From the NCBI GenBank assembly GCA_030998225.1, contig JAPYXD010000047.1:1-64000 (forward strand): a stretch of DNA of 64,000 bases, given 5' to 3'. Source of the DNA: Diplolepis rosae. Lineage: Eukaryota > Arthropoda > Insecta > Hymenoptera > Diplolepididae. Positions 38,573 through 52,447 of this stretch are shown piece by piece. The position numbers were made by a program, and so were the translations under genes. How positions within the stretch are numbered: the first letter of the stretch is position 1; every line of letters starts with the position of its first letter. The notes beneath the pieces are model-generated. The model did not search any database. It was given only the letters and a program-made list of their open reading frames with translations, and was not told the DNA's origin.

Positions 38573-40457
38573 GAATGACGTGGTTGTTACTCAATTTTCG
38601 TAAATTATATTTACAATAAAATTCCCTTTTTTCATACCAAGTAATCTGAGTGGAGTAAGAAAATTCGGACGCACCCTTTAAAAACACCCTACCTACAAAC
38701 AAACCACTAATCGTCCAGAATGACGTGGTTGTTACTCAATTTTCGTAAATTATATTTACAATAAAATTCTCTTTTTTCATACCAAGTAATCTGAGTGGAG
38801 TAAGAAAATTCGGACGCACCCTTTAAAAACACCCTACCTACAAACAAACCACTAATCGTCCAGAATGACGTGGTTGTTACTCAATTTTCGTAAATTATAT
38901 TTACAATAAAATTCTCTTTTTTCATACCAAGTAATCTGAGTGGAGTAAGAAAATTCGGACGCACCCTTAAAAAACACCCTACCTACAAACAAACCACTAA
39001 TCGTCCAGAATGACGTGGTTGTTACTCAATTTTCGTAAATTTTATTTACAATAAAATTCTCTTTTTACATACCAAGTAATCTGAGTGGAGTAAGAAAATT
39101 CGGACGCACCCTTAAAAAACACCCTACCTACAAAAAAGCCACTAATCGTCCAGAATGACGTGGTTGTTACTCAATTTTCGTAAATTTTATTTACAATAAA
39201 ATTCTCTTTTTTCATACCAAGTAATCTGAGTGGTGTAAGAAAATTCGGACGCACCCTTAAAAAACACCCTACCTACAAAAAAGCCACTAATCGTCCAGAA
39301 TGACGTGGTTGTTACTCAATTTTCGTAAATTATATTTACAATAAAATTCTCTTTTTTCATACCAAGTAATCTGAGTGGAGTAAGAAAATTCGGACGCACC
39401 CTTAAAAAACACCCTACCTACAAACAAACCACTAATCGTCCAGAATGACGTGGTTGTTACTCAATTTTCGTAAATTATATTTACAATAAAATTCTCTTTT
39501 TTCATACCAAGTAATCTGAGTGGAGTAAGAAAATTCGGACGCACCCTTAAAAAACACCCTACCTACAAACAAACCACTAATCGTCCAGAATGACGTGGTT
39601 GTTACTCAATTTTCGTAAATTTTATTTACAATAAAATTCTCTTTTTTTATACCAAGTAATCTGAGTGGGGTAAGAAAATTCGGACGCACCATTAAAAAGC
39701 ACTCTACCTACAAACAAACCACTAATCGTCCAGAATGACGTGGTTGTTACTCAATTTTCGTAAATTTTATTAACAATAAAATTCTCTTTTTCCATACCAA
39801 GTAATCTGAGTGGAGTAAGAAAATTCGGACGCACACTTAAAAAACACCCTACCTACAAAAAAGCCACTAATCGTCCAGAATGACGTGGTTGTTACTCAAT
39901 TTTCGTAAATTTTATTTACAATAAAATTCTCTTTTTTCATACCAAGTAATCTGAGTGGAGTAAGAAAATTCGGACGCACACTGAAAAAACACCCTACCTA
40001 CAAAAAAGCCACTAATCGTCTAGAATGACGTGGTTGTTACTCAATTTTCGTAAATTTTATTTAAAATAAAATTCTCTTTTTCCATACCAAGTAATCTGAG
40101 TGGAGTAAGAAAATTCGGACGCACCCTTAAAAAACACCCTACCTACAAACAAACCACTAATCGTCCAGAATGACGTGGTTGTTACTCAATTTTCGTAAAT
40201 TATATTAACAATAAAATTCTCTTTTTTCATACCAAGTAATCTGAGTGGAGTAAGAAAATTCGGACGCACCCTTAAAAAACACCCTACCTACAAACAAACC
40301 ACTAATCGTCCAGAATGACGTGGTTGTTACTCAATTTTCGTAAATTTTATTTAAAATAAAATTCTCTTTTTCCATACCAAGTAATCTGAGTGGAGTAAGA
40401 AAATTCGGACGCACCCTTAAAAAACACCCTACCTACAAACAAACCACTAATCGTCCA

Positions 40458-40582
40458 GAATGACGTGGTTGTTACTCAATTTTCGTAAATTATATTTACA
40501 ATAAAATTCTCTTTTTTTATACACATTAATCTGAGTGGGGTAAGAAAATCCGGACGCACCCTTAAAATCCACTAATCGTCCA
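40458..40582. repeat. Truncated A unit before W, 125 bp
   Basis: An A unit with TTTATACACATTAATC and TCCGG runs to CCCTTAAAAT and joins CCACTAATCG. It is directly followed by a W unit. A shortened unit also sits directly before a W unit at 43483, 58400 and 63225. Confidence 0.88.
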
Positions 40583-41307
40583 GAATGACGTGGTTGTTAC
40601 TCAATTTTTTAAAATTTAATCTACCATAAAATTCTCTTTTTTTATAGCAAGTAATCTGAGTGGAGTAAGAAAATTCGGACGCACCCTTAAAAAACACCCT
40701 ACCTACAAAAAAGCCACTAATCTTCCAGAATGACGTGGTTGTTACTCAATTTTCGTAAATTATATTTACAATAAAATTCCCTTTTTTCATACCAAGTAAT
40801 CTGAGTGGAGTAAGAAAATTCGGACGCACCCTTAAAAAACACCCTACCTACAAAAAAGCCACTAATCTTCCAGAATGACGTGGTTTTTACTCAATTTTCG
40901 TAAATTTTATTAACAATAAAATTCTCTTTTTCCATACCAAGTAATCTGAGTGGAGTAAGAAAATTCGGACGCACACTTAAAAAACACCCTACCTACAAAA
41001 AAACCACTAATCGTCTAGAATGACGTGGTTGTTACTCAATTTTCGTAAATTTTATTTACAATAAAATTCTCTTTTTTCATACCAAGTAATCTGAGTGGTG
41101 TAAGAAAATTCGGACGCACCCTTAAAAAACACCCTACCTACAAAAAAGCCACTAATCGTCCAGAATGACGTGGTTGTTACTCAATTTTCGTAAATTTTAT
41201 TTACAATAAAATTCTCTTTTTTCATACCAAGTAATCTGAGTGGAGTAAGAAAATTCGGACGCACCCTTAAAAAACACCCTACCTACAAAAAAGCCACTTA
41301 TCGTCCA
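40583..41307. repeat. Tail of the ~2.9-kb higher-order repeat
   Basis: Five units: W, A with ATTCCCTTTTTT, X with CACACTT and GTCTAG, T with GTGGTGTAAG, and T ending in ACTTATCG. These correspond to the last five units of the higher-order repeat copies at 43564-44288 and 46464-47188. The higher-order domain therefore extends left of its first full copy. Confidence 0.82.
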
Positions 41308-44288
41308 GAATGACGTGGTTGTTACTCAATTTTCGTAAATTATATTTACAATAAAATTCTCTTTTTTTATACCAAGTAATCTGAGTGGAGTAAGAAAATT
41401 CGGACGCACCCTTAAAAAACACCCTACCTACAAAAAAGCCACTAATCGTCCAGAATGACGTGGTTGTTACTCAATTTTCGTAAATTTTATTTACAATAAA
41501 ATTCTCTATTTTCATACCAAGTAATCTGAGTGGTGTAAGAAAATTCGGACGCACCCTTAAAAAACACCCTACCTACAAAAAAGCCACTAATCGTCCAGAA
41601 TGACGTGGTTGTTACTCAATTTTCGTAAATTATATTTACAATAAAATTCTCTTTTTTCATACCAAGTAATCTGAGTGGAGTAAGAAAATTCGGACGCACC
41701 CTTAAAAAACACCCTACCTACAAACAAACCACTAATCGTCCAGAATGACGTGGTTGTTACTCAATTTTCGTAAATTATATTTACAATAAAATTCTTCTTT
41801 TTTATACCAAGTAACCTGGGTGGGGTAAGAAAATCCGGACGCACCCTTAAAAAACACCCAACCTACAAACAAACCACTAATCGTCCAGAATGACGTGGTT
41901 GTAACTCAATTTTCGTAAATTTTATTTACAATAAAATTCTCTTTTTCTATACACAGTAATCTGAGTGGAGTAAGTAAATTCGGACGCACCCTTAAAAAAC
42001 ACCCTACCTACAAACAAACCACTAATCGTCCAGAATGACGTGGTTGTTACTCAATTTTCGTAAATTATATTTACAATAAAATTCTCTTTTTTCATACCAA
42101 GTAATCTGAGTGGAGTAAGAAAATTCGGACGCACCCTTAAAAAACACCCTACCTACAAAAAAGCCACTAATCGTCCAGAATGACGTGGTTGTTACTCAAT
42201 TTTCGTAAATTTTATTTACAATAAAATTCTCTTTTTTCATACCAAGTAATCTGAGTGGTGTAAGAAAATTCGGACGCACCCTTAAAAAACACCCTACCTA
42301 CAAAAAAGCCACTAATCGTCCAGAATGACGTGGTTGTTACTCAATTTTCGTAAATTATATTTACAATAAAATTCTCTTTTTTCATACCAAGTAATCTGAG
42401 TGGAGTAAGAAAATTCGGACGCACCCTTAAAAAACACCCTACCTACAAACAAACCACTAATCGTCCAGAATGACGTGGTTGTTACTCAATTTTCGTAAAT
42501 TATATTTACAATAAAATTCTTCTTTTTTATACCAAGTAACCTGGGTGGGGTAAGAAAATCCGGACGCACCCTTAAAAAACACCCAACCTACAAACAAACC
42601 ACTAATCGTCCAGAATGACGTGGTTGTAACTCAATTTTCGTAAATTTTATTTACAATAAAATTCTCTTTTTCTATACACAGTAATCTGAGTGGAGTAAGA
42701 AAATACGGACGCACCCTTAAAAAACACCCTACCTACAAAAAAGCCACTAATCGTCCAGAATGACGTGGTTGTTACTCAATTTTCGTAAATTTTATTTAAA
42801 ATAAAATTCTCTTTTTCCATACCAAGTAATCTGAGTGGAGTAAGAAAATTCGGACGCACCCTTAAAAAACACCCTACCTACAAACAAACCACTAATCGTC
42901 CAGAATGACGTGGTTGTTACTCAATTTTCGTAAATTATATTTACAATAAAATTCTCTTTTTTCATACCAAGTAATCTGAGTGGAGTAAGAAAATTCGGAC
43001 GCACCCTTAAAAAACACCCTACCTACAAACAAACCACTAATCGTCCAGAATGACGTGGTTGTTACTCAATTTTCGTAAATTTTATTTACAATAAAATTCT
43101 CTTTTTCTATACCAAGTAATCTGAGTGGAGTAAGAAAATTCGGACGCACCCTTAAAAAACACCCTACCTACAAAAAAACCACTAATCGTCCAGAATGACG
43201 TGGTTGTTACTCAATTTTCGTAAATTATATTTACAATAAAATTCTCTTTTTTCATACCAAGTAATCTGAGTGGAGTAAGAAAATTCGGACGCACCCTTAA
43301 AAAACACCCTACCTACAAACAAACCACTAATCGTCCAGAATGACGTGGTTGTTACTCAATTTTCGTAAATTTTATTTACAATAAAATTCTCTTTTTCCAT
43401 ACCAAGTAATCTGAGTGGAGTAAGAAAATTCGGACGCACCCTTAAAAAACACCCTACCTACAAACAAACCACTAATCGTCCAGAATGACGTGGTTGTTAC
43501 TCAATTTTCGTAAATTATATTTACAATAAAATTCTCTTTTTTTATACCCCCTCTAATCGTCCAGAATGACGTGGTTGTTACTCAATTTTTTAAAATTTAA
43601 TCTACCATATTATTATCTTTTTTTATACCAAGTAATCTGAGTGGAGTAAGAAAATTCGGACGCACCCTTAAAAAACACCCTACCTACAAAAAAGCCACTA
43701 ATCGTCCAGAATGACGTGGTTGTTACTCAATTTTCGTAAATTTTATTTACAATAAAATTCTCTTTTTTCATACCAAGTAATCTGAGTGGAGTAAGAAAAT
43801 TCGGACGCACCCTTAAAAAACACCCTACCTACAAAAAAGCCACTAATCGTCCAGAATGACGTGGTTGTTACTCAAAATTCGTAAATTTTATTAACAATAA
43901 AATTCTCTTTTTCCATACCAAGTAATCTGAGTGGAGTAAGAAAATTCGGACGCACACTTAAAAAACACCCTACCTACAAAAAAACCACTAATCGTCTAGA
44001 ATGACGTGGTTGTTACTCAATTTTCGTAAATTTTATTTACAATAAAATTCTCTTTTTTCATACCAAGTAATCTGAGTGGAGTAAGAAAATTCGGACGCAC
44101 CCTTAAAAAACACCCTACCTACAAAAAAGCCACTAATCGTCCAGAATGACGTGGTTGTTACTCAATTTTCGTAAATTTTATTTACAATAAAATTCTCTTT
44201 TTTCATACCAAGTAATCTGAGCGGAGTAAGAAAATTCGGACGCACCCTTAAAAAACACCCTACCTACAAAAAAGCCACTTATCGTCCA
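41308..44288. repeat. ~2.9-kb higher-order repeat, copy 1
   Basis: Twenty whole units plus one 81-bp partial unit, 2981 bp. The order starts with A (TTTTTTTATACC), T with the rare CTCTATTTTC, A, C-like A ending CCCAACC and S with CTATACACAG, followed by a second five-unit module with the same C-S pair. It continues K, A, T (TTTCTATACC), A, T, truncated A, W, T, X, T, and T ending ACTTATCG. The rare CTCTATTTTC is at 41504, 44485 and 47385, marking three successive copies 2981 and 2900 bp apart. Confidence 0.9.
43483..43563. repeat. Truncated A unit, 81 bp
   Basis: TTTTTTTATACC is followed by CCCTCTAATCG, a join to the end of a unit. The following W unit has a private ATATTATTATC. A full-length unit of the same class stands at the matching place in copy 3 (49364), so the deletion postdates the higher-order repeat or was not inherited by that copy. 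Confidence 0.9.
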
Positions 44289-47188
44289 GAATGACGTGGT
44301 TGTTACTCAATTTTCGTAAATTATATTTACAATAAAATTCTCTTTTTTTATACCAAGTAATCTGAGTGGAGTAAGAAAATTCGGACGCACCCTTAAAAAA
44401 CACCCTACCTACAAAAAAGCCACTAATCGTCCAGAATGACGTGGTTGTTACTCAATTTTCGTAAATTTTATTTACAATAAAATTCTCTATTTTCATACCA
44501 AGTAATCTGAGTGGAGTAAGAAAATTCGGACGCACCCTTAAAAAACACCCTACCTACAAAAAAGCCACTAATCGTCCAGAATGACGTGGTTGTTACTCAA
44601 TTTTCGTAAATTATATTTACAATAAAATTCTCTTTTTTCATACCAAGTAATCTGAGTGGAGTAAGAAAATTCGGACGCACCCTTAAAAAACACCCTACCT
44701 ACAAACAAACCACTAATCGTCCAGAATGACGTGGTTGTTACTCAATTTTCGTAAATTATATTTACAATAAAATTCTTCTTTTTTAGACCAAGTAACCTGG
44801 GTGGGGTAAGAACATCCGGACGCACCCTTAAAAAACACCCAACCTACAAACAAACCACTAATCGTCCAGAATGACGTGGTTGTAACTCAATTTTCGTAAA
44901 TTTTATTTACAATAAAATTCTCTTTTTCTATACACAGTAATCTGAGTGGAGTAAGTAAATTCGGACGCACCCTTAAAAAACACCCTACCTACAAACAAAC
45001 CACTAATCGTCCAGAATGACGTGGTTGTTACTCAATTTTCGTAAATTTTATTTACAATAAAATTCTCTTTTTTCATACCAAGTAATCTGAGTGGAGTAAG
45101 AAAATTCGGACGCACCCTTAAAAAACACCCTACCTACAAAAAAGCCACTAATCGTCCAGAATGACGTGGTTGTTACTCAATTTTCGTAAATTTTATTTAC
45201 AATAAAATTCTCTTTTTTCATACCAAGTAATCTGAGTGGAGTAAGAAAATTCGGACGCACCCTTAAAAAACACCCTACCTACAAAAAAGCCACTAATCGT
45301 CCAGAATGACGTGGTTGTTACTCAATTTTCGTAAATTATATTTACAATAAAATTCTCTTTTTTCATACCAAGTAATCTGAGTGGAGTAAGAAAATTCGGA
45401 CGCACCCTTAAAAAACACCCTACCTACAAACAAACCACTAATCGTCCAGAATGACGTGGTTGTTACTCAATTTTCGTAAATTATATTTACAATAAAATTC
45501 TTCTTTTTTATACCAAGTAACCTGGGTGGGGTAAGAAAATCCGGACGCACCCTTAAAAAACACCCAACCTACAAACAAACCACTAATCGTCCAGAATGAC
45601 GTGGTTGTAACTCAATTTTCGTAAATTTTATTTACAATAAAATTCTCTTTTTCTATACACAGTAATCTGAGTGGAGTAAGAAAATTCGGACGCACCCTTA
45701 AAAAACACCCTACCTACAAAAAAGCCACTAATCGTCCAGAATGACGTGGTTGTTACTCAATTTTCGTAAATTTTATTTAAAATAAAATTCTCTTTTTCCA
45801 TACCAAGTAATCTGAGTGGAGTAAGAAAATTCGGACGCACCCTTAAAAAACACCCTACCTACAAACAAACCACTAATCGTCCAGAATGACGTGGTTGTTA
45901 CTCAATTTTCGTAAATTATATTTACAATAAAATTCTCTTTTTTCATACCAAGTAATCTGAGTGGAGTAAGAAAATTCGGACGCACCCTTAAAAAACACCC
46001 TACCTACAAACAAACCACTAATCGTCCAGAATGACGTGGTTGTTACTCAATTTTCGTAAATTTTATTTACAATAAAATTCTCTTTTTCTATACCAAGTAA
46101 TCTGAGTGGAGTAAGAAAATTCGGACGCACCCTTAAAAAACACCCTACCTACAAAAAAGCCACTAATCGTCCAGAATGACGTGGTTGTTACTCAATTTTC
46201 GTAAATTATATTTACAATAAAATTCTCTTTTTTCATACCAAGTAATCTGAGTGGAGTAAGAAAATTCGGACGCACCCTTAAAAAACACCCTACCTACAAA
46301 CAAACCACTAATCGTCCAGAATGACGTGGTTGTTACTCAATTTTCGTAAATTTTATTTAAAATAAAATTCTCTTTTTCCATACCAAGTAATCTGAGTGGA
46401 GTAAGAAAATTCGGACGCACACTTAAAAAACACCCTACCTACAAAAAAACCACTAATCGTCTAGAATGACGTGGTTGTTACTCAATTTTTTAAAATTTAA
46501 TCTACCATAAAATTCTCTTTTTTTATACCAAGTAATCTGAGTGGAGTAAGAAAATTCGGACGCACCCTTAAAAAACACCCTACCTACAAAAAAGCCACTA
46601 ATCGTCCAGAATGACGTGGTTGTTACTCAATTTTCGTAAATTTTATTTACAATAAAATTCTCTTTTTTCATACCAAGTAATCTGAGTGGAGTAAGAAAAT
46701 TCGGACGCACCCTTAAAAAACACCCTACCTACAAAAAAGCCACTAATCGTCCAGAATGACGTGGTTGTTACTCAATTTTCGTAAATTTTATTAACAATAA
46801 AATTCTCTTTTTCCATACCAAGTAATCTGAGTGGAGTAAGAAAATTCGGACGCACACTTAAAAAACACCCTACCTACAAAAAAGCCACTAATCGTCTAGA
46901 ATGACGTGGTTGTTACTCAATTTTCGTAAATTTTATTTACAATAAAATTCTCTTTTTTCATACCAAGTAATCTGAGTGGAGTAAGAAAATTCGGACGCAC
47001 CCTTAAAAAACACCCTACCTACAAAAAAGCCACTAATCGTCCAGAATGACGTGGTTGTTACTCAATTTTCGTAAATTTTATTTACAATAAAATTCTCTTT
47101 TTTCATACCAAGTAATCTGAGTGGAGTAAGAAAATTCGGACGCACCCTTAAAAAACACCCTACCTACAAAAAAGCCACTTATCGTCCA
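44289..47188. repeat. ~2.9-kb higher-order repeat, copy 2
   Basis: Exactly twenty units of 145 bp. The order matches copy 1 at nearly every unit. Differences: unit 6 is T where copy 1 has A, unit 15 is K with CACACTT and GTCTAG where copy 1 has T, and the truncated A unit before W is absent. It therefore gives the cleanest period, 20 x 145 = 2900 bp. Confidence 0.92.
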
Positions 47189-49508
47189 GAATGACGTGGT
47201 TGTTACTCAATTTTCGTAAATTATATTTACAATAAAATTCTCTTTTTTTATACCAAGTAATCTGAGTGGAGTAAGAAAATTCGGACGCACCCTTAAAAAA
47301 CACCCTACCTACAAAAAAGCCACTAATCGTCCAGAATGACGTGGTTGTTACTCAATTTTCGTAAATTTTATTTACAATAAAATTCTCTATTTTCATACCA
47401 AGTAATCTGAGTGGAGTAAGAAAATTCGGACGCACCCTTAAAAAACACCCTACCTACAAAAAAGCCACTAATCGTCCAGAATGACGTGGTTGTTACTCAA
47501 TTTTCGTAAATTATATTTACAATAAAATTCTCTTTTTTCATACCAAGTAATCTGAGTGGAGTAAGAAAATTCGGACGCACCCTTAAAAAACACCCTACCT
47601 ACAAACAAACCACTAATCGTCCAGAATGACGTGGTTGTTACTCAATTTTCGTAAATTATATTTACAATAAAATTCTTCTTTTTTATACCAAGTAACCTGG
47701 GTGGGGTAAGAAAATCCGGACGCACCCTTAAAAAACACCCTACCTACAAACAAACCACTAATCGTCCAGAATGACGTGGTTGTTACTCAATTTTCGTAAA
47801 TTATATTTACAATAAAATTCTCTTTTTTTATACACAGTAATCTGAGTGGAGTAAGAAAATTCGGACGCACCCTTAAAAAACACCCTACCTACAAACAAGC
47901 CACTAATCGTCCAGAATGACGTGGTTGTTACTCAATTTTCGTAAATTTTATTTACAATAAAATTCTCTTTTTTCATACCAAGTAATCTGAGTGGAGTAAG
48001 AAAATTCGGACGCACCCTTAAAAAACACCCTACCTACAAAAAAGCCACTAATCGTCCAGAATGACGTGGTTGTTACTCAATTTTCGTAAATTTTATTTAC
48101 AATAAAATTCTCTTTTTTCATACCAAGTAATCTGAGTGGTGTAAGAAAATTCGGACGCACCCTTAAAAAACACCCTACCTACAAAAAAGCCACTAATCGT
48201 CCAGAATGACGTGGTTGTTACTCAATTTTCGTAAATTATATTTACAATAAAATTCTCTTTTTTCATACCAAGTAATCTGAGTGGAGTAAGAAAATTCGGA
48301 CGCACCCTTAAAAAACACCCTACCTACAAACAAACCACTAATCGTCCAGAATGACGTGGTTGTTACTCAATTTTCGTAAATTATATTTAAAATAAAATTC
48401 TTCTTTTTTATACCAAGTAACCTGGGTGGGGTAAGAAAATCCGGACGCACCCTTAAAAAACACCCAACCTACAAACAAACCACTAATCGTCCAGAATGAC
48501 GTGGTTGTAACTCAATTTTCGTAAATTTTATTTACAATAAAATTCTCTTTTTCTATACACAGTAATCTGAGTGGAGTAAGAAAATTCGGACGCACCCTTA
48601 AAAAACACCCTACCTACAAAAAAGCCACTAATCGTCCAGAATGACGTGGTTGTTACTCAATTTTCGTAAATTTTATTTAAAATAAAATTCTCTTTTTCCA
48701 TACCAAGTAATCTGAGTGGAGTAAGAAAATTCGGACGCACCCTTAAAAAACACCCTACCTACAAACAAACCACTAATCGTCCAGAATGACGTGGTTGTTA
48801 CTCAATTTTCGTAAATTATATTTACAATAAAATTCTCTTTTTTCATACCAAGTAATCTGAGTGGAGTAAGAAAATTCGGACGCACCCTTAAAAAACACCC
48901 TACCTACAAACAAACCACTAATCGTCCAGAATGACGTGGTTGTTACTCAATTTTCGTAAATTTTATTTACAATAAAATTCTCTTTTTCTATACCAAGTAA
49001 TCTGAGTGGAGTAAGAAAATTCGGACGCACCCTTAAAAAACACCCTACCTACAAACAAACCACTAATCGTCCAGAATGACGTGGTTGTTACTCAATTTTC
49101 GTAAATTATATTTACAATAAAATTCTCTTTTTTCATACCAAGTAATCTGAGTGGAGTAAGAAAATTCGGACGCACCCTTAAAAAACACCCTACCTAAAAA
49201 CAAACCACTAATCGTCCAGAATGACGTGGTTGTTACTCAATTTTCGTAAATTTTATTAACAATAAAATTCTCTTTTTCCATACCAAGTAATCTGAGTGGA
49301 GTAAGAAAATTCGGACGCACCCTTAAAAAACACCCTACCTACAAACAAACCACTAATCGTCCAGAATGACGTGGTTGTTACTCAATTTTCGTAAATTATA
49401 TTTACAATAAAATTCTCTTTTTTTATACCAAGTAATCTGAGTGGAGTAAGAAAATTCGGACGCACCCTTAAAAAACACCCTACCTACAAAAAAGCCACTA
49501 ATCGTCCA
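47189..49508. repeat. ~2.9-kb higher-order repeat, copy 3 (first 16 units)
   Basis: Sixteen units follow the order of copy 1: A, T with CTCTATTTTC, A, C-like, then an A unit with TATACACAG where the other copies have S, and so on to A with TTTTTTTATACC at 49364. After that the W unit is missing and unrelated T and A units lead to a P-T-W block. Copy 3 is thus cut off before its last five units. Confidence 0.87.
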
Positions 49509-49943
49509 GAATGACGTGGTTGTTACTCAATTTTCGTAAATTTTATTTACAATAAAATTCCCTTTTTTCATACCAAGTAATCTGAGTGGAGTAAGAAAAT
49601 TCGGACGCACCCTTAAAAAACACCCTACCTACAAAAAAGCCACTAATCGTCCAGAATGACGTGGTTGTTACTCAATTTTCGTAAATTTTATTTACAATAA
49701 AATTCTCTTTTTTCATACCAAGTAATCTGAGTGGAGTAAGAAAATTCGGACGCACCCTTAAAAAACACCCTACCTACAAACAAACCACTAATCGTCCAGA
49801 ATGACGTGGTTGTTACTCAATTTTCGTAAATTATATTTACAATAAAATTCTCTTTTTCCATACCAAGTAATCTGAGTGGAGTAAGAAAATTCGGACGCAC
49901 CCTTAAAAAACACCCTACCTACAAACAAACCACTAATCGTCCA

Positions 49944-50378
49944 GAATGACGTGGTTGTTACTCAATTATCGTAAATTATATTTACAATAAAATTCTCTTT
50001 TTTCATACCAAGTAATTTGAGTGGAGTAAGAAAATTCGGACGCACACTTAAAAAACACCCTACCTACAAAAAAGCCACTAATCGTCCAGAATGACGTGGT
50101 TGTTACTCAATTTTCGTAAATTTTATTTACAATAAAATTCTCTTTTTTCATACCAAGTAATCTGAGTGGTGTAAGAAAATTCGGACGCACCCTTAAAAAA
50201 CACCCTACCTACAAAAAAGCCACTAATCGTCCAGAATGACGTGGTTGTTACTCAATTTTTTAAAATTTAATCTACCATAAAATTCTCTTTTTTTATACCA
50301 AGTAACCTGGGTGGGGTAAGAAAATCCGGACGCACCCTTAAAAAACACCCTACCTACAAAAAAGCCACTAATCGTCCA
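49944..50378. repeat. P-T-W block, copy 4
   Basis: Same trio as at 24263: P, T with GTGGTGTAAG, and W with CCTGGGTGGGG. The P unit ends with CACACTT, as in copy 3 at 30359. It sits between the last full-order copy of the 2.9-kb repeat and its contracted copy. Confidence 0.87.
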
Positions 50379-50668
50379 GAATGACGTGGTTGTTACTCAA
50401 TTTTCGTAAATTTTATTTACAATAAAATTCTCTTTTTTCATACCAAGTAATCTGAGTGGAGTAAGAAAATTCGGACGCACCCTTAAAAAACACCCTACCT
50501 ACAAAAAAGCCACTAATCGTCCAGAATGACGTGGTTGTTACTCAATTTTCGTAAATTATATTTACAATAAAATTCTCTTTTTTCATACCAAGTAATCTGA
50601 GTGGAGTAAGAAAATTCGGACGCACCCTTAAAAAACACCCTACCTACAAACAAACCACTAATCGTCCA

Positions 50669-50845
50669 GAATGACGTGGTTGTTACTCAATTTTCGTAAA
50701 TTATATTTACAATAAAATTCTTCTTTCGTAAATTTTATTTACAATAAAATTCTCTTTTTCTATACACAGTAATCTGAGTGGAGTAAGAAAATTCGGACGC
50801 ACACTTAAAAAACACCCTACCTACAAACAAGCCACTAATCGTCCA
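50669..50845. repeat. A unit fused to a partial unit, 177 bp
   Basis: ATTCTTCTTT joins CGTAAATTTTATTT, so the array steps back from unit position 57 to 27 and repeats the inverted repeat. It is a gain of 32 bp. TTTCG is plausible overlap at the join. Confidence 0.88.
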
Positions 50846-52447
50846 GAATGACGTGGTTGTTACTCAATTTTCGTAAATTATATTTACAATAAAATTCTCT
50901 TTTTTTATACCAAGTAATCTGAGTGGAGTAAGAAAATTCGGACGCACCCTTAAAAAACACCCTACCTACAAAAAAGCCACTAATCGTCCAGAATGACGTG
51001 GTTGTTACTCAATTTTCGTAAATTTTATTTACAATAAAATTCTCTTTTTTCATACCAAGTAATCTGAGTGGAGTAAGAAAATTCGGACGCACCCTTAAAA
51101 AACACCCTACCTACAAAAAAGCCACTAATCGTCCAGAATGACGTGGTTGTTACTCAATTTTCGTAAATTATATTTACAATAAAATTCTCTTTTTTCATAC
51201 CAAGTAATCTGAGTGGAGTAAGAAAATTCGGACGCACCCTTAAAAAACACCCTACCTACAAACAAACCACTAATCGTCCAGAATGACGTGGTTGTTACTC
51301 AATTTTCGTAAATTATATTTACAATAAAATTCTTCTTTTTTATACCAAGTAACCTGGGTGGGCTAAGAAAATCCGGACGCACCCTTAAAAAACACCCAAC
51401 CTACAAACAAACCACTAATCATCCAGAATGACGTGGTTGTAACTCAATTTTCGTAAATTTTATTTACAATAAAATTCTCTTTTTCTATACACAGTAATCT
51501 GAGTGGAGTAAGTAAATTCGGACGCACACTTAAAAAACATCCTACCTACAAAAAAGCCACTAATCGTCTAGAATGACGTGGTTGTTACTCAATTTTCGTA
51601 AATTTTATTTTAAATAAAATTCTCTTTTTCCATACCAAGTAATCTGAGTGGAGTAAGAAAATTCGGACGCACCCTTAAAAAACACCCTACCTACAAACAA
51701 ACCACTAATCGTCCAGAATGACGTGGTTGTTACTCAATTATCGTAAATTATATTTACAATAAAATTCTCTTTTTTCATACCAAGTAATCTGAGTGGAGTA
51801 AGAAAATTCGGACGCACCCTTAAAAAACACCCTACCTACAAACAAACCACTAATCGTCCAGAATGACGTGGTTGTTACTCAATTTTCGTAAATTTTATTT
51901 ACAATAAAATTCTCTTTTTCTATACCAAGTAATCTGAGTGGAGTAAGAAAATTCGGACGCACCCTTAAAAAACACCCTACCTACAAAAAAGCCACTAATC
52001 GTCCAGAATGACGTGGTTGTTACTCAATTTTCGTAAATTATATTTACAATAAAATTCTCTTTTTTCATACCAAGTAATCTGAGTGGAGTAAGAAAATTCG
52101 GACGCACCCTTAAAAAACACCCTACCTACAAACAAACCACTAATCGTCCAGAATGACGTGGTTGTTACTCAATTTTCGTAAATTTTATTAACAATAAAAT
52201 TCTCTTTTTCCATACCAAGTAATCTGAGTGGAGTAAGAAAATTCGGACGCACCCTTAAAAAACACCCTACCTACAAACAAACCACTAATCGTCCAGAATG
52301 ACGTGGTTGTTACTCAATTTTCGTAAATTATATTTACAATAAAATTCTCTTTTTTTATACCCAGTACCAAGTAATTTGAGTGGAGTAAGAAAATTCGGAC
52401 GCACCCTTAAAAAACACCCTACCTACAAAAAAGCCACTAATCGTCCA
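50846..52447. repeat. Contracted copy of the ~2.9-kb higher-order repeat
   Basis: Eleven units correspond to units 1-5 and 11-16 of the 2.9-kb repeat: A (TTTTTTTATACC), T, A, C-like with CCCAACC, S with CTATACACAG, then K, A/P, T (TTTCTATACC), A, X, and A with TTTTTTTATACC. Units 6-10, which form a second module with its own C-S pair, are missing. This is what unequal exchange between the two C-S pairs would give. The last unit is disturbed (TATACCCAGTACCAAG, 152 bp). Confidence 0.85.
52296..52447. repeat. Disturbed A/P unit, 152 bp
   Basis: TTTTTTTATACCCAGTA is followed by CCAAGTAATTTGAG, a small 7-bp gain. The first part is class A and the second carries the P mark AATTTGAG, so two classes are joined here. 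Confidence 0.85.
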
